This document shows, one piece after another, positions 57,592-64,000 of a stretch of 64,000 nucleotides of DNA. Source of the DNA: Caulobacter sp031457805 (lineage in GTDB: Bacteria; Pseudomonadota; Alphaproteobacteria; Caulobacterales; Caulobacteraceae); the NCBI RefSeq assembly GCF_031457805.1, contig NZ_JAVDXI010000009.1, forward strand, positions 1 to 64,000, written 5' to 3'. The translations under genes were made by a program, and so were the position numbers. Position 1 is the first letter of the stretch. The number at the start of each line of letters is the position of its first letter. The notes under the pieces were generated by a model. The model saw only the letters and a list, made by a program, of their open reading frames with translations, was not told the origin of the DNA and did not search any database.

Positions 57592-59025
57592 ATGCTGACC
57601 TGGCTCTCGCTTCTCGTCCTGGCGCTGTTCTCCGGCGCGGCCTTCGTGGCCGGCCGCCGCCGCGCCGCCAAAACCGCCGACGGGCGCGCACGCGTCCTTC
57701 ACTCCCTGCCGGACTACTACGGCGCCTACGTAGCGCTGTGGGCCGGTATTCCGGCGGCTCTGCTGCTGTTGCTGGGCGTGATGTTCGGCGGTCGCGCTGA
57801 GGACGCCATCCTGCAATCGACGCGGCCCGCCGCCGTGCAGGCGTTGGAGGCTGATCGTCAGGCGGTCTTCTACAGTGACGCCCGCGCGATCGCGGCCAAG
57901 AAAGCGCCTTCGGAAGTCACCTATGAGGGCGAACTGAAGGTCGCTCTTGACGCCAAGGTCGCCGAAGCCCGCCGGATCGAGACGGTGCTGAACACGGGCA
58001 TGCTGGCCGGCGCCGGCGTCCTGGCCCTGGCGGGCTTCCTGCTGGCCTTCCCGCGCATCAACCCGGAGTTCCGCGCCCGCAATCGCGTCGAAGGCTGGAC
58101 CAGCGCGCTGCTGATCGCCTGTTCGGTCGCGGCGGTGCTCACCACTCTGGGTATCGTGATGTCGCTGGTTTGGGAAAGCTGGCGCTTCTTCCAGAGCGTG
58201 AGCCCGCTTTCATTCCTGCTTGGAACCGAGTGGAGCCCGCAGATCGCCATGCGCGCCGACCAGGTCGCCTCGGCGGGAGCCTTCGGCGCGGTGCCGCTGT
58301 TCGCCGGCACCTTCCTCATCATGTTGATCGCCATGCTGGTGGCCGCTCCGATCGGCCTCTACTCGGCGATCTATCTGTCGGAGTACGCCGGACGCACCGT
58401 GCGCGGGGTCGTCAAGCCGCTGCTCGAGATCCTGGCCGGCGTGCCGACCGTCGTCTACGGCTTCTTCGCAGCCCTGACCGTGGGTCCGTTGTTCCGCGCC
58501 GGCTTCAACGCCATCGGCGCGGCGCTGCCGCCGGGGCCGTTGGCCACCTATCTCATGGAAGTCCAGAACCAGATGGCGCTGGTCGCCGGCGTGGTGATGG
58601 GCATCATGCTGATCCCGTTCGTCTCCTCGCTGTCGGACGACATCATCAACGCTGTGCCGCAGAGCCTGCGTGACGGCAGCTACGCGATGGGCGCCACGAA
58701 GTCGGAAACGGTCAAGAAGGTCGTCCTGCCGGCCGCGCTGCCCGGGATCATGGCGGCCATGCTGCTGGCCGTGTCGCGCGCTGTCGGCGAGACCATGATC
58801 GTGACCATGGCGGCCGGTCTGCAGGCCAAGCTCACCGCCAATCCGCTCGACACCGTGACCACGGTCACCGTCCAGATCGTCACCTTGCTCACCGGCGACC
58901 AGGAGTTCGACAGTCCCAAGACCCTGTCGGCCTTCGGTCTGGGCCTGACCCTCTTTGTGGTCACCCTGACGCTGAACATCGTCGCCCTGCGCATCGTCCA
59001 GAAGTACCGGGAACAATATGACTGA
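57592..59025 (+). CDS. pstC: Phosphate ABC transporter permease PstC
   Basis: 477 residues, longer than E. coli PstC (about 320). The N-terminal 180 residues hold two or three extra hydrophobic segments and a charged region (EADRQAVFYSDARAIAAKK, VAEARRIETVLN); the typical permease part starts near ALLIACSVAAVLTTLGIV and contains FLLGTEWSP, LLEILAGVPTVVYGFFA and the EAA-type loop AVPQSLRDGSYAMGATKSETVKKVVLPAALPGIM. The long N-terminus is usual for alphaproteobacterial PstC. It overlaps pstA by 8 bp. A Pho box lies 90 bp upstream. Confidence 0.95.
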   Translation: MLTWLSLLVLALFSGAAFVAGRRRAAKTADGRARVLHSLPDYYGAYVALWAGIPAALLLLLGVMFGGRAEDAILQSTRPAAVQALEADRQAVFYSDARAIAAKKAPSEVTYEGELKVALDAKVAEARRIETVLNTGMLAGAGVLALAGFLLAFPRINPEFRARNRVEGWTSALLIACSVAAVLTTLGIVMSLVWESWRFFQSVSPLSFLLGTEWSPQIAMRADQVASAGAFGAVPLFAGTFLIMLIAMLVAAPIGLYSAIYLSEYAGRTVRGVVKPLLEILAGVPTVVYGFFAALTVGPLFRAGFNAIGAALPPGPLATYLMEVQNQMALVAGVVMGIMLIPFVSSLSDDIINAVPQSLRDGSYAMGATKSETVKKVVLPAALPGIMAAMLLAVSRAVGETMIVTMAAGLQAKLTANPLDTVTTVTVQIVTLLTGDQEFDSPKTLSAFGLGLTLFVVTLTLNIVALRIVQKYREQYD

Positions 59026-60313
59026 CGCGACCCTCGGCGCGGCCGCCCCGCGCCCGGCCCTCTCGGCCGCCGACGCCCGTCTGAAGAAGCGCCACCGCGC
59101 CGAGCGCCTGTTCAAGGCGCAAGGGGTCGCCGCGATCATCGTCGCGATGATCTTCTTGGTGGTGCTTGTCGGCCGGATCGTGGCCCAGGGCTACTCGACC
59201 TTCGAGACCCACACGCTGTCCGTCCCGGTCTATCTGAACCCGGACCGGATCGACACGTCCGACCTGACCGGCGTCAACTACGACTACATCGTCGCCGAGG
59301 CGGTGATGAAGAAGCTGGGCGTTCAGGACGACGACCTGGGCTCGGTCTCGCTCAAGGTCCAGGACCTGGTTTCGCGGGACTTCGGCTTCCAGATCTTGAA
59401 CAAGCTGAAAGCCGATCAGAAGCTTATCGGCCAGACGATCACGATCACGGGCCCGCTGAAGGCGGACGCCGACCTCTACTTCAAGGGCGAACTCAAGCGT
59501 TCGACCGACGAGGCGGATCGCAAGCTCGACAACCAGCAGCTGGACTGGCTGGACAAGCTAAAAGCGGATGGCGCGATCACGTCCGGCTTCAATCTGGGCT
59601 TCTTCACGCACTCCGACTCGACCGAGCCCGAGCAAGCGGGCGTCCTCGGCGCTGTTGTCGGCTCAGCGATGATGCTGCTGATCACCGCGCTCATCGCCGT
59701 CCCGGTGGGGGTGCTCGCCGCCGTCTACCTGGAAGAGTTCGCGCCGAAGAATCGCTGGACCGACATCATCGAGGTCAACATCAACAACCTCGCCGCCGTG
59801 CCGTCGATCGTCTACGGCCTGCTGGGTCTGGCGCTGTTCATCAACTGGCTGAATGTGCCGCGCGGCTCGCCGCTGGTCGGGGGCCTGGTGCTGGCGCTGA
59901 TGGCCTTGCCCACCGTGATCATCGCGACCCGCTCGGCGCTGAAGGCCGTGCCGCCGTCGATCCGCGAGGCCGCCTTGGGCGTCGGCGCGAGCAAGACCCA
60001 AACGGTCTTCCATCATGTGCTGCCGTTGGCGATGCCGGGCGTGATGACCGGCGCCATCCTGTCGCTGGCCCACGCCTTGGGTGAGACCGCTCCATTGCTG
60101 ATGATCGGCATGGTGTCGTTCGTGCCGGGCGTACCGGAAGGCTTCACCAGCGCCGCCACGGTGCTGCCGGTGCAGGTGTTCATCTGGGAAAACGCGTCCG
60201 AACGCGCCTTCCATGAGCGCACCGCCGCCGCGATTATCGTCCTTCTCGTCTTCATGATCGTCATGAACGCTGCGGCTGTGATCCTGCGCCGCCGCTTCGA
60301 GCGCCGCTGGTAG
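59018..60313 (+). CDS. pstA: Phosphate ABC transporter permease PstA
   Basis: 431 residues, again longer than the E. coli protein (about 296). After a charged N-terminus and one membrane helix (VAAIIVAMIFLVVLVG) comes a large periplasmic insert of about 150 residues (YLNPDRIDTSDLTGVNYDYIVAE...). The five-helix permease domain begins near AVVGSAMMLLITALIAVPVGV and has YLEEFAPKNRW, NNLAAVPSIVYGLLGLALF and the loop AVPPSIREAALGVGASKTQTVFHHVLPLAMPGVM. It forms the channel with PstC. Confidence 0.95.
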   Translation: MTDATLGAAAPRPALSAADARLKKRHRAERLFKAQGVAAIIVAMIFLVVLVGRIVAQGYSTFETHTLSVPVYLNPDRIDTSDLTGVNYDYIVAEAVMKKLGVQDDDLGSVSLKVQDLVSRDFGFQILNKLKADQKLIGQTITITGPLKADADLYFKGELKRSTDEADRKLDNQQLDWLDKLKADGAITSGFNLGFFTHSDSTEPEQAGVLGAVVGSAMMLLITALIAVPVGVLAAVYLEEFAPKNRWTDIIEVNINNLAAVPSIVYGLLGLALFINWLNVPRGSPLVGGLVLALMALPTVIIATRSALKAVPPSIREAALGVGASKTQTVFHHVLPLAMPGVMTGAILSLAHALGETAPLLMIGMVSFVPGVPEGFTSAATVLPVQVFIWENASERAFHERTAAAIIVLLVFMIVMNAAAVILRRRFERRW

Positions 60314-60371
60314 ATCGTCCATGACCTCGATCCTGAACCCCCTCGCTTCGCCCCTCCTCCAGGGACACGCC

Positions 60372-61205
60372 ATGACCGTCCAAAGCCCCAATGATTCCGC
60401 CCGCGCGCCGGCAATGTCCGCCGCTGCGCCGGCCGCCCCGGCCACCGCCGACCCCAAGATTAAGGCGCGCGGCGTCAAGGTCTTCTATGGCGACAAGCAG
60501 GCGCTGTTCGACGTCGACCTCGACATTCCGGCCAAGTCCGTCACCGCCTTCATCGGCCCGTCGGGCTGTGGCAAGTCGACCTTCCTGCGCTGCATCAACC
60601 GCATGAACGACACGATCCCGAGCGCTCGGGTCGAGGGCTCGATCGAGATCGACGGCGCCGACGTCAACGCCAGGAGCGTGGACCCGGTGGTGCTCCGCTC
60701 GCGCGTCGGCATGGTGTTCCAGAAGCCCAATCCCTTCCCGAAGACGATCTTCGAGAACGTCGCCTACGGCCCCCGCATCCACGGCCTGGCCACCGGCAAG
60801 GCCGAGCTGGAAGCCATCGTCGAGAGCAGCCTGAAGAAGGCCGGTCTGTGGAACGAAGTGGCCGATCGCCTGCACCAGCCGGGCACCGGCCTCTCGGGCG
60901 GCCAGCAGCAGCGCCTGGTGATCGCCCGCGCCATCGCGGTCTCGCCCGAAGTGATCCTGATGGACGAGCCCTGCTCGGCCCTCGATCCGATCGCCACCGC
61001 CAAGATCGAGGAGCTGATCGACGAGCTGCGCAGCCAGTTCTGCATCGTCATCGTCACGCACTCGATGGCCCAGGCCGCCCGCGTCTCGCAGCGCACCGCG
61101 TTCTTCCACCTCGGCAAGCTGGTCGAGAGCGGTCCGACCGAGGAGATGTTCACCAATCCTCGCGACAGCCGCACCCAGGACTACATCACCGGCCGCTTCG
61201 GCTGA
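60372..61205 (+). CDS. pstB: Phosphate ABC transporter ATP-binding protein PstB
   Basis: About 277 residues. Walker A GPSGCGKST, Q-loop VFQKPNPFP, ABC signature LSGGQQQR, Walker B ILMDEPCSALDP, H-loop VTHSM; the PKTIFENVAYGPRIHG stretch is PstB-specific. It powers phosphate import. ATG 60372 has AGGGA at 6 nt and is preferred; ATG 60321, closer to pstA, has no ribosome site. An alanine/proline-rich lead (about 30 residues) precedes the ABC domain. Confidence 0.95.
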   Translation: MTVQSPNDSARAPAMSAAAPAAPATADPKIKARGVKVFYGDKQALFDVDLDIPAKSVTAFIGPSGCGKSTFLRCINRMNDTIPSARVEGSIEIDGADVNARSVDPVVLRSRVGMVFQKPNPFPKTIFENVAYGPRIHGLATGKAELEAIVESSLKKAGLWNEVADRLHQPGTGLSGGQQQRLVIARAIAVSPEVILMDEPCSALDPIATAKIEELIDELRSQFCIVIVTHSMAQAARVSQRTAFFHLGKLVESGPTEEMFTNPRDSRTQDYITGRFG

Positions 61206-61224
61206 TCCGGGGAGAGAGACCGAA

Positions 61225-61917
61225 ATGACCGAACATACCGTCAAATCCTACGGCGAAGAGTTGGCCCACCTGACGGCCGAAGTCACCCGCATGGGCGGCA
61301 TCGCCGAGAGCCAGGTGGCCGATTGCATCGCCGCCATCGCCCGCCGCGATGGCCCGCTGGCCCAGGCCGTGGTCGCCGGCGACGAACGCCTCGACACGCT
61401 GCAGTCGGAGATCGAGCGTAAGGCCTTCCGCCTGATCGCGCTGCGCCAGCCGATGGCGGTGGACCTGCGCCACGCCGTGGCGGCGCTGAAGATCTCGATG
61501 AGCCTGGAGCGCTGCGGCGACATGGCCAAGAACATCGGCAAGCGCGCCCTGATCCTGACCGAAGCCGATCCGATGAGCGCCCTGACGCGGTCGATCGAAC
61601 GCATGGGCAAGCTGGTCCAGGGCCGGCTGAAAGACGTCCTGGACGCCTACACCACCTCGGACCTCCAGCGCGCCATCGGCGTCTGGAGCCGCGATGAAGA
61701 GGTGGACGAGCACTACAACGCCATCTTCCGCGAACTGCTCACCTACATGATGGGCGATCCGCGGACGATCAACGCGTGCACGCACCTGCTCTTCGTGGCC
61801 AAGAACCTTGAGCGGATCGGCGACCACGCCACCAACATCGCCGAAATCATCCACTTCGAGCTGACGGGCGAGGAACTGACCTCGCAACGTCCCAAGCTCG
61901 ACGTGCTCTCGCAGTAG
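61225..61917 (+). CDS. phoU: Phosphate signalling protein PhoU
   Basis: 230 residues, all helical, made of two PhoU repeats. Family motifs: LTAEVTRMGGIAESQVADCIAAIARRD, LQSEIERKAFRLIALRQPMAVDLRHAVAALKIS, LERCGDMAKNIGKRA in repeat 1 and NLERIGDHATNIAEIIHF in repeat 2 (metal-binding E/DxxxD). It couples the Pst transporter to PhoR and prevents PhoB activation when phosphate is plentiful. GGGGAGAGAG precedes the ATG. Confidence 0.96.
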   Translation: MTEHTVKSYGEELAHLTAEVTRMGGIAESQVADCIAAIARRDGPLAQAVVAGDERLDTLQSEIERKAFRLIALRQPMAVDLRHAVAALKISMSLERCGDMAKNIGKRALILTEADPMSALTRSIERMGKLVQGRLKDVLDAYTTSDLQRAIGVWSRDEEVDEHYNAIFRELLTYMMGDPRTINACTHLLFVAKNLERIGDHATNIAEIIHFELTGEELTSQRPKLDVLSQ

Positions 61918-61937
61918 TCTGAAAAAGGCGGCCTGAA

Positions 61938-62630
61938 GTGACTCCCTACGTTCTGGTGGTCGAAGACGAAGACGCCCTGGCCACCCTGCTGCACTACAAC
62001 CTCGACAAGGAGGGCTACCGCGTCGGCGTCGCCGGCGACGGCGAGGAAGCCCTGATCATGGCCAATGAGCGGGCCCCCGACCTGGTGATCCTGGACTGGA
62101 TGCTGCCCAAGGTCTCGGGCATCGAGGTCTGCCGCCGTCTGCGCGGTCGGGCCGAGACGCGCAACGTGCCGATCATCATGCTGACGGCCCGCGGCGAAGA
62201 GACCGACCGCATCCGGGGCCTCGACACCGGGGCCGACGACTATGTGGTCAAGCCGTTCTCGATGGTCGAGCTGACCGCCCGCGTCCGCGCCGTCCTGCGC
62301 CGGATCCGCCCGGGCCTCGCCGACGACCGCATCACGGTGGGCGACATCATCATCGACCGTGTCGCGCACCGCGTGAAGCGCAGCGGGAAGGAGATCCACC
62401 TCGGCCCGACGGAGTTCCGCCTGCTCGACTACCTGATGCAGCACCCAGGCCGGGTGTTCAGCCGCGAGCAGTTGCTGGACGCCGTGTGGGGCTCGGACGT
62501 CTATGTTGAGGCCCGCACCGTCGACGTCCACATCGGCCGTCTGCGCAAGGCGCTGAACGGCACGACTGACGCGGATCCCATCCGCACCGTGCGCTCGGCC
62601 GGCTACTCGCTGGATATGGACGCGGCCTGA
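61938..62630 (+). CDS. phoB: Phosphate regulon response regulator PhoB
   Basis: 230 residues. Receiver: VEDEDAL, phospho-acceptor Asp53 in LVILDWMLPKVSGIEV, MLTARGEE, VVKPFSM. Winged-helix DNA-binding domain: IHLGPTEFRLLDYLMQHPGRVFSREQLLDAVWG and VYVEARTVDVHIGRLRKAL. The start is GTG 61938, with AAAGGCGG upstream. It binds Pho boxes such as the one before pstC. It is the last gene of the phoR-pstCAB-phoU-phoB cluster. Confidence 0.96.
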   Translation: MTPYVLVVEDEDALATLLHYNLDKEGYRVGVAGDGEEALIMANERAPDLVILDWMLPKVSGIEVCRRLRGRAETRNVPIIMLTARGEETDRIRGLDTGADDYVVKPFSMVELTARVRAVLRRIRPGLADDRITVGDIIIDRVAHRVKRSGKEIHLGPTEFRLLDYLMQHPGRVFSREQLLDAVWGSDVYVEARTVDVHIGRLRKALNGTTDADPIRTVRSAGYSLDMDAA

Positions 62631-62735
62631 GGACGGCGTCTCTGAGCGCGCAGCGCCTGCGGCTCGTGGGTTGGGGCGTGCGGTCTAAGGGGAAGACCTT
62701 GACCCAGCGCGTCGCCCACGCCACACCCCGCGCTC

Positions 62736-64000
62736 ATGGAAAAGCTGACCATCCTCCTTGTCGGATCCGGCGGGCGCGAACACGCCCTGGCCTGGAAGAT
62801 CGCCCAGTCGCCATTGTGCGGCCGTCTTGTCGCGGCGCCGGGCAATCCGGGCATCGAGGCCGTGGCCGAGCTGCGCGGAGTCAAGGTGACTGACGCCGAC
62901 GGTCTGGTGGCGCTGGCTCAGGAGATCGGCGCCGATCTCGTCGTTGTTGGGCCGGAGTCGGCGCTGGAGGTCGGCCTTGCCGACAAGCTGGCGAGCGTCG
63001 GCATTCCCTGTTTCGGCGGCAGCCAGCGCGCGGCGCAGCTGGAAACCTCCAAGGCCTTCACCAAGGACTTCTGTCAGCGGCACGGCCTCCCGACGGCGGC
63101 CTATGGCGTGTTCGAGGACGCCGCCTCGGCGGGCGCTTTCCTCGACACCCTGGAAGCGCCCTTCGTGATCAAGGCCGATGGTCTTGCGGCCGGCAAGGGC
63201 GTTGTCATCGCCGCCACGCGGGAAGAGGCGGACGCGGCCGTGGTCGACATGCTGGGCGGCCGTTTCGGCTCGGCCGGCGCGCGGGTGGTAATCGAGGAGT
63301 TCATGCACGGCGAGGAGGCCTCGCTGTTCGCCATTTCCGACGGCAAGACCGCCGTGCTGTTCGGCGCGGCCCAGGATCACAAGCGCGCCTATGACGGCGA
63401 CAAAGGCCCCAACACCGGTGGCATGGGCACCTATTCGCCGCCCCCAGTGCTGACGAAGGCCCTGATCGACCAGGCGTGGCGCGAGCTGATCGTTCCCACG
63501 GTCGAAGGCATGGCGGCCGAGGGCAATCCGTACGTCGGCGTGCTCTATGCTGGTCTGATGCTGACGCCTGCGGGTCCCAAGCTCGTCGAATACAACGCCC
63601 GCTTCGGTGATCCCGAATGCCAGACCCTCATGCTGCGGCTGGAAAGCGACATCGTCCCGATCCTGCTGGCGGCGGCGAAGGGCGAACTGGCCTCGGCTGA
63701 GCCGCCCCAGTGGCGCGACGAGGCGGCGATCTGCGTGGTGCTGGCGGCCGAGGGCTATCCCGACGCGCCCAAGACCGGCGGCCGCATCCAGGGCGCCGAC
63801 GCTGACTTTGGGGACGGGGTGGTCGTGTTCCACGCAGGCACGACGCGTGAGTTCGAGGGGCGTCTGGTGGCCTCGGGCGGCCGGGTGCTGAACGTCTGCG
63901 CCCTGGGCGAGACCTTGAGTGAGGCCCGCGAGGCGGCTTATGGCGCGCTAGAGCACGTCTCGCTGGAAGGCGGCTTCTATCGTCGCGACATCGGCTGGCG
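62736..64000 (+). CDS. purD: Phosphoribosylamine-glycine ligase (3' end outside window)
   Basis: Open from ATG 62736 to the right edge: 421 codons, so only a few C-terminal residues are missing. N-domain MEKLTILLVGSGGREHALAWK and APGNPGI; ATP-grasp domain with FVIKADGLAAGKGVVIA, GEEASLFAI, QDHKRAYDGDKGPNTGGMGTYSP and VEYNARFGDPECQ. It makes glycinamide ribonucleotide in purine synthesis. It follows phoB on the same strand but is unrelated to it; 105 bp separate them, enough for its own promoter, though I could not identify one. The reading frame was translated by hand from the DNA. Confidence 0.95.
   Translation, partial: MEKLTILLVGSGGREHALAWKIAQSPLCGRLVAAPGNPGIEAVAELRGVKVTDADGLVALAQEIGADLVVVGPESALEVGLADKLASVGIPCFGGSQRAAQLETSKAFTKDFCQRHGLPTAAYGVFEDAASAGAFLDTLEAPFVIKADGLAAGKGVVIAATREEADAAVVDMLGGRFGSAGARVVIEEFMHGEEASLFAISDGKTAVLFGAAQDHKRAYDGDKGPNTGGMGTYSPPPVLTKALIDQAWRELIVPTVEGMAAEGNPYVGVLYAGLMLTPAGPKLVEYNARFGDPECQTLMLRLESDIVPILLAAAKGELASAEPPQWRDEAAICVVLAAEGYPDAPKTGGRIQGADADFGDGVVVFHAGTTREFEGRLVASGGRVLNVCALGETLSEAREAAYGALEHVSLEGGFYRRDIGW

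Overview
The window reads as about 64 kb of a high-GC alphaproteobacterial chromosome, almost certainly Caulobacter (C. vibrioides/crescentus or a close relative). The basis is gene order and protein content: chvI-chvG-hprK-EIIA-HPr, a LovK/LovR blue-light pair with Cys70 and His180 in place, and phoR-pstCAB-phoU-phoB followed by purD. No search was run, so the species call is inference. Coding density is high and nearly all of it looks like ordinary core chromosome. I see no rRNA, tRNA, CRISPR array, prophage or insertion sequence.

Layout. 1-5.6 kb: a partial gene, an unrecognised 565-residue protein, then the ChvI/ChvG two-component system with a nitrogen-type PTS (hprK, EIIA, HPr). 5.8-10.4 kb: AsmA-family protein, two small envelope proteins, a HAD hydrolase, pterin dehydratase and an SDR. 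10.5-13.8 kb: RegA/RegB-type redox system divergent from SCO1/SenC, then a hemerythrin-like protein. 14-24 kb: PHB depolymerase, a YgjP-like metalloprotease, a class A PBP, asd, rarD, a serine hydrolase, a pyridoxal kinase and ahcY. 24.1-25.3 kb: a structured intergenic region and a lower-GC HNH-like gene, the only clearly accessory-looking patch. 25.3-34.2 kb: GST, nrdB, panE-like, DUF6491, a dicarboxylate symporter, amn, thiolase and nudC. 34.5-44.6 kb: dnaX-ybaB-recR, a 50-residue ORF, rmuC-def, cupin, dapE, glsA, a flavodoxin-fold reductase, truA and fmt. 44.7-49.5 kb: a LEA-like lipoprotein, argB-HAD-dapD, a SemiSWEET, lovR and lovK. 49.7-55.8 kb: sulfate-binding protein with a porin, and an autotransporter. 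56-62.6 kb: the phosphate regulon. 62.7 kb to the end: purD, cut by the window edge.

Regulation is unusually legible. There are two exact GGAAC-N16-CGTT promoters of the general-stress sigma (SigT/EcfG) type, one before lovK and one before the lipoprotein. A three-repeat Pho box precedes pstC. A NrdR-like box, with a weaker partner 32 bp away, precedes nrdB. An 18-bp perfect palindrome sits upstream of the ahcY promoter. TTGC/GCAA palindromes precede the PHB depolymerase. Several intrinsic terminators and nine intergenic palindromic repeats punctuate the region.

The most unusual object is a 94-nt segment (24236-24329) that can fold into a four-way junction: a 27-position closing stem and three 5-bp hairpins without unpaired linkers, one with a GUGA (GNRA) loop. 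It lies beside the HNH-like gene and is the best candidate here for something undescribed, either a structured RNA or a mobile palindromic repeat.
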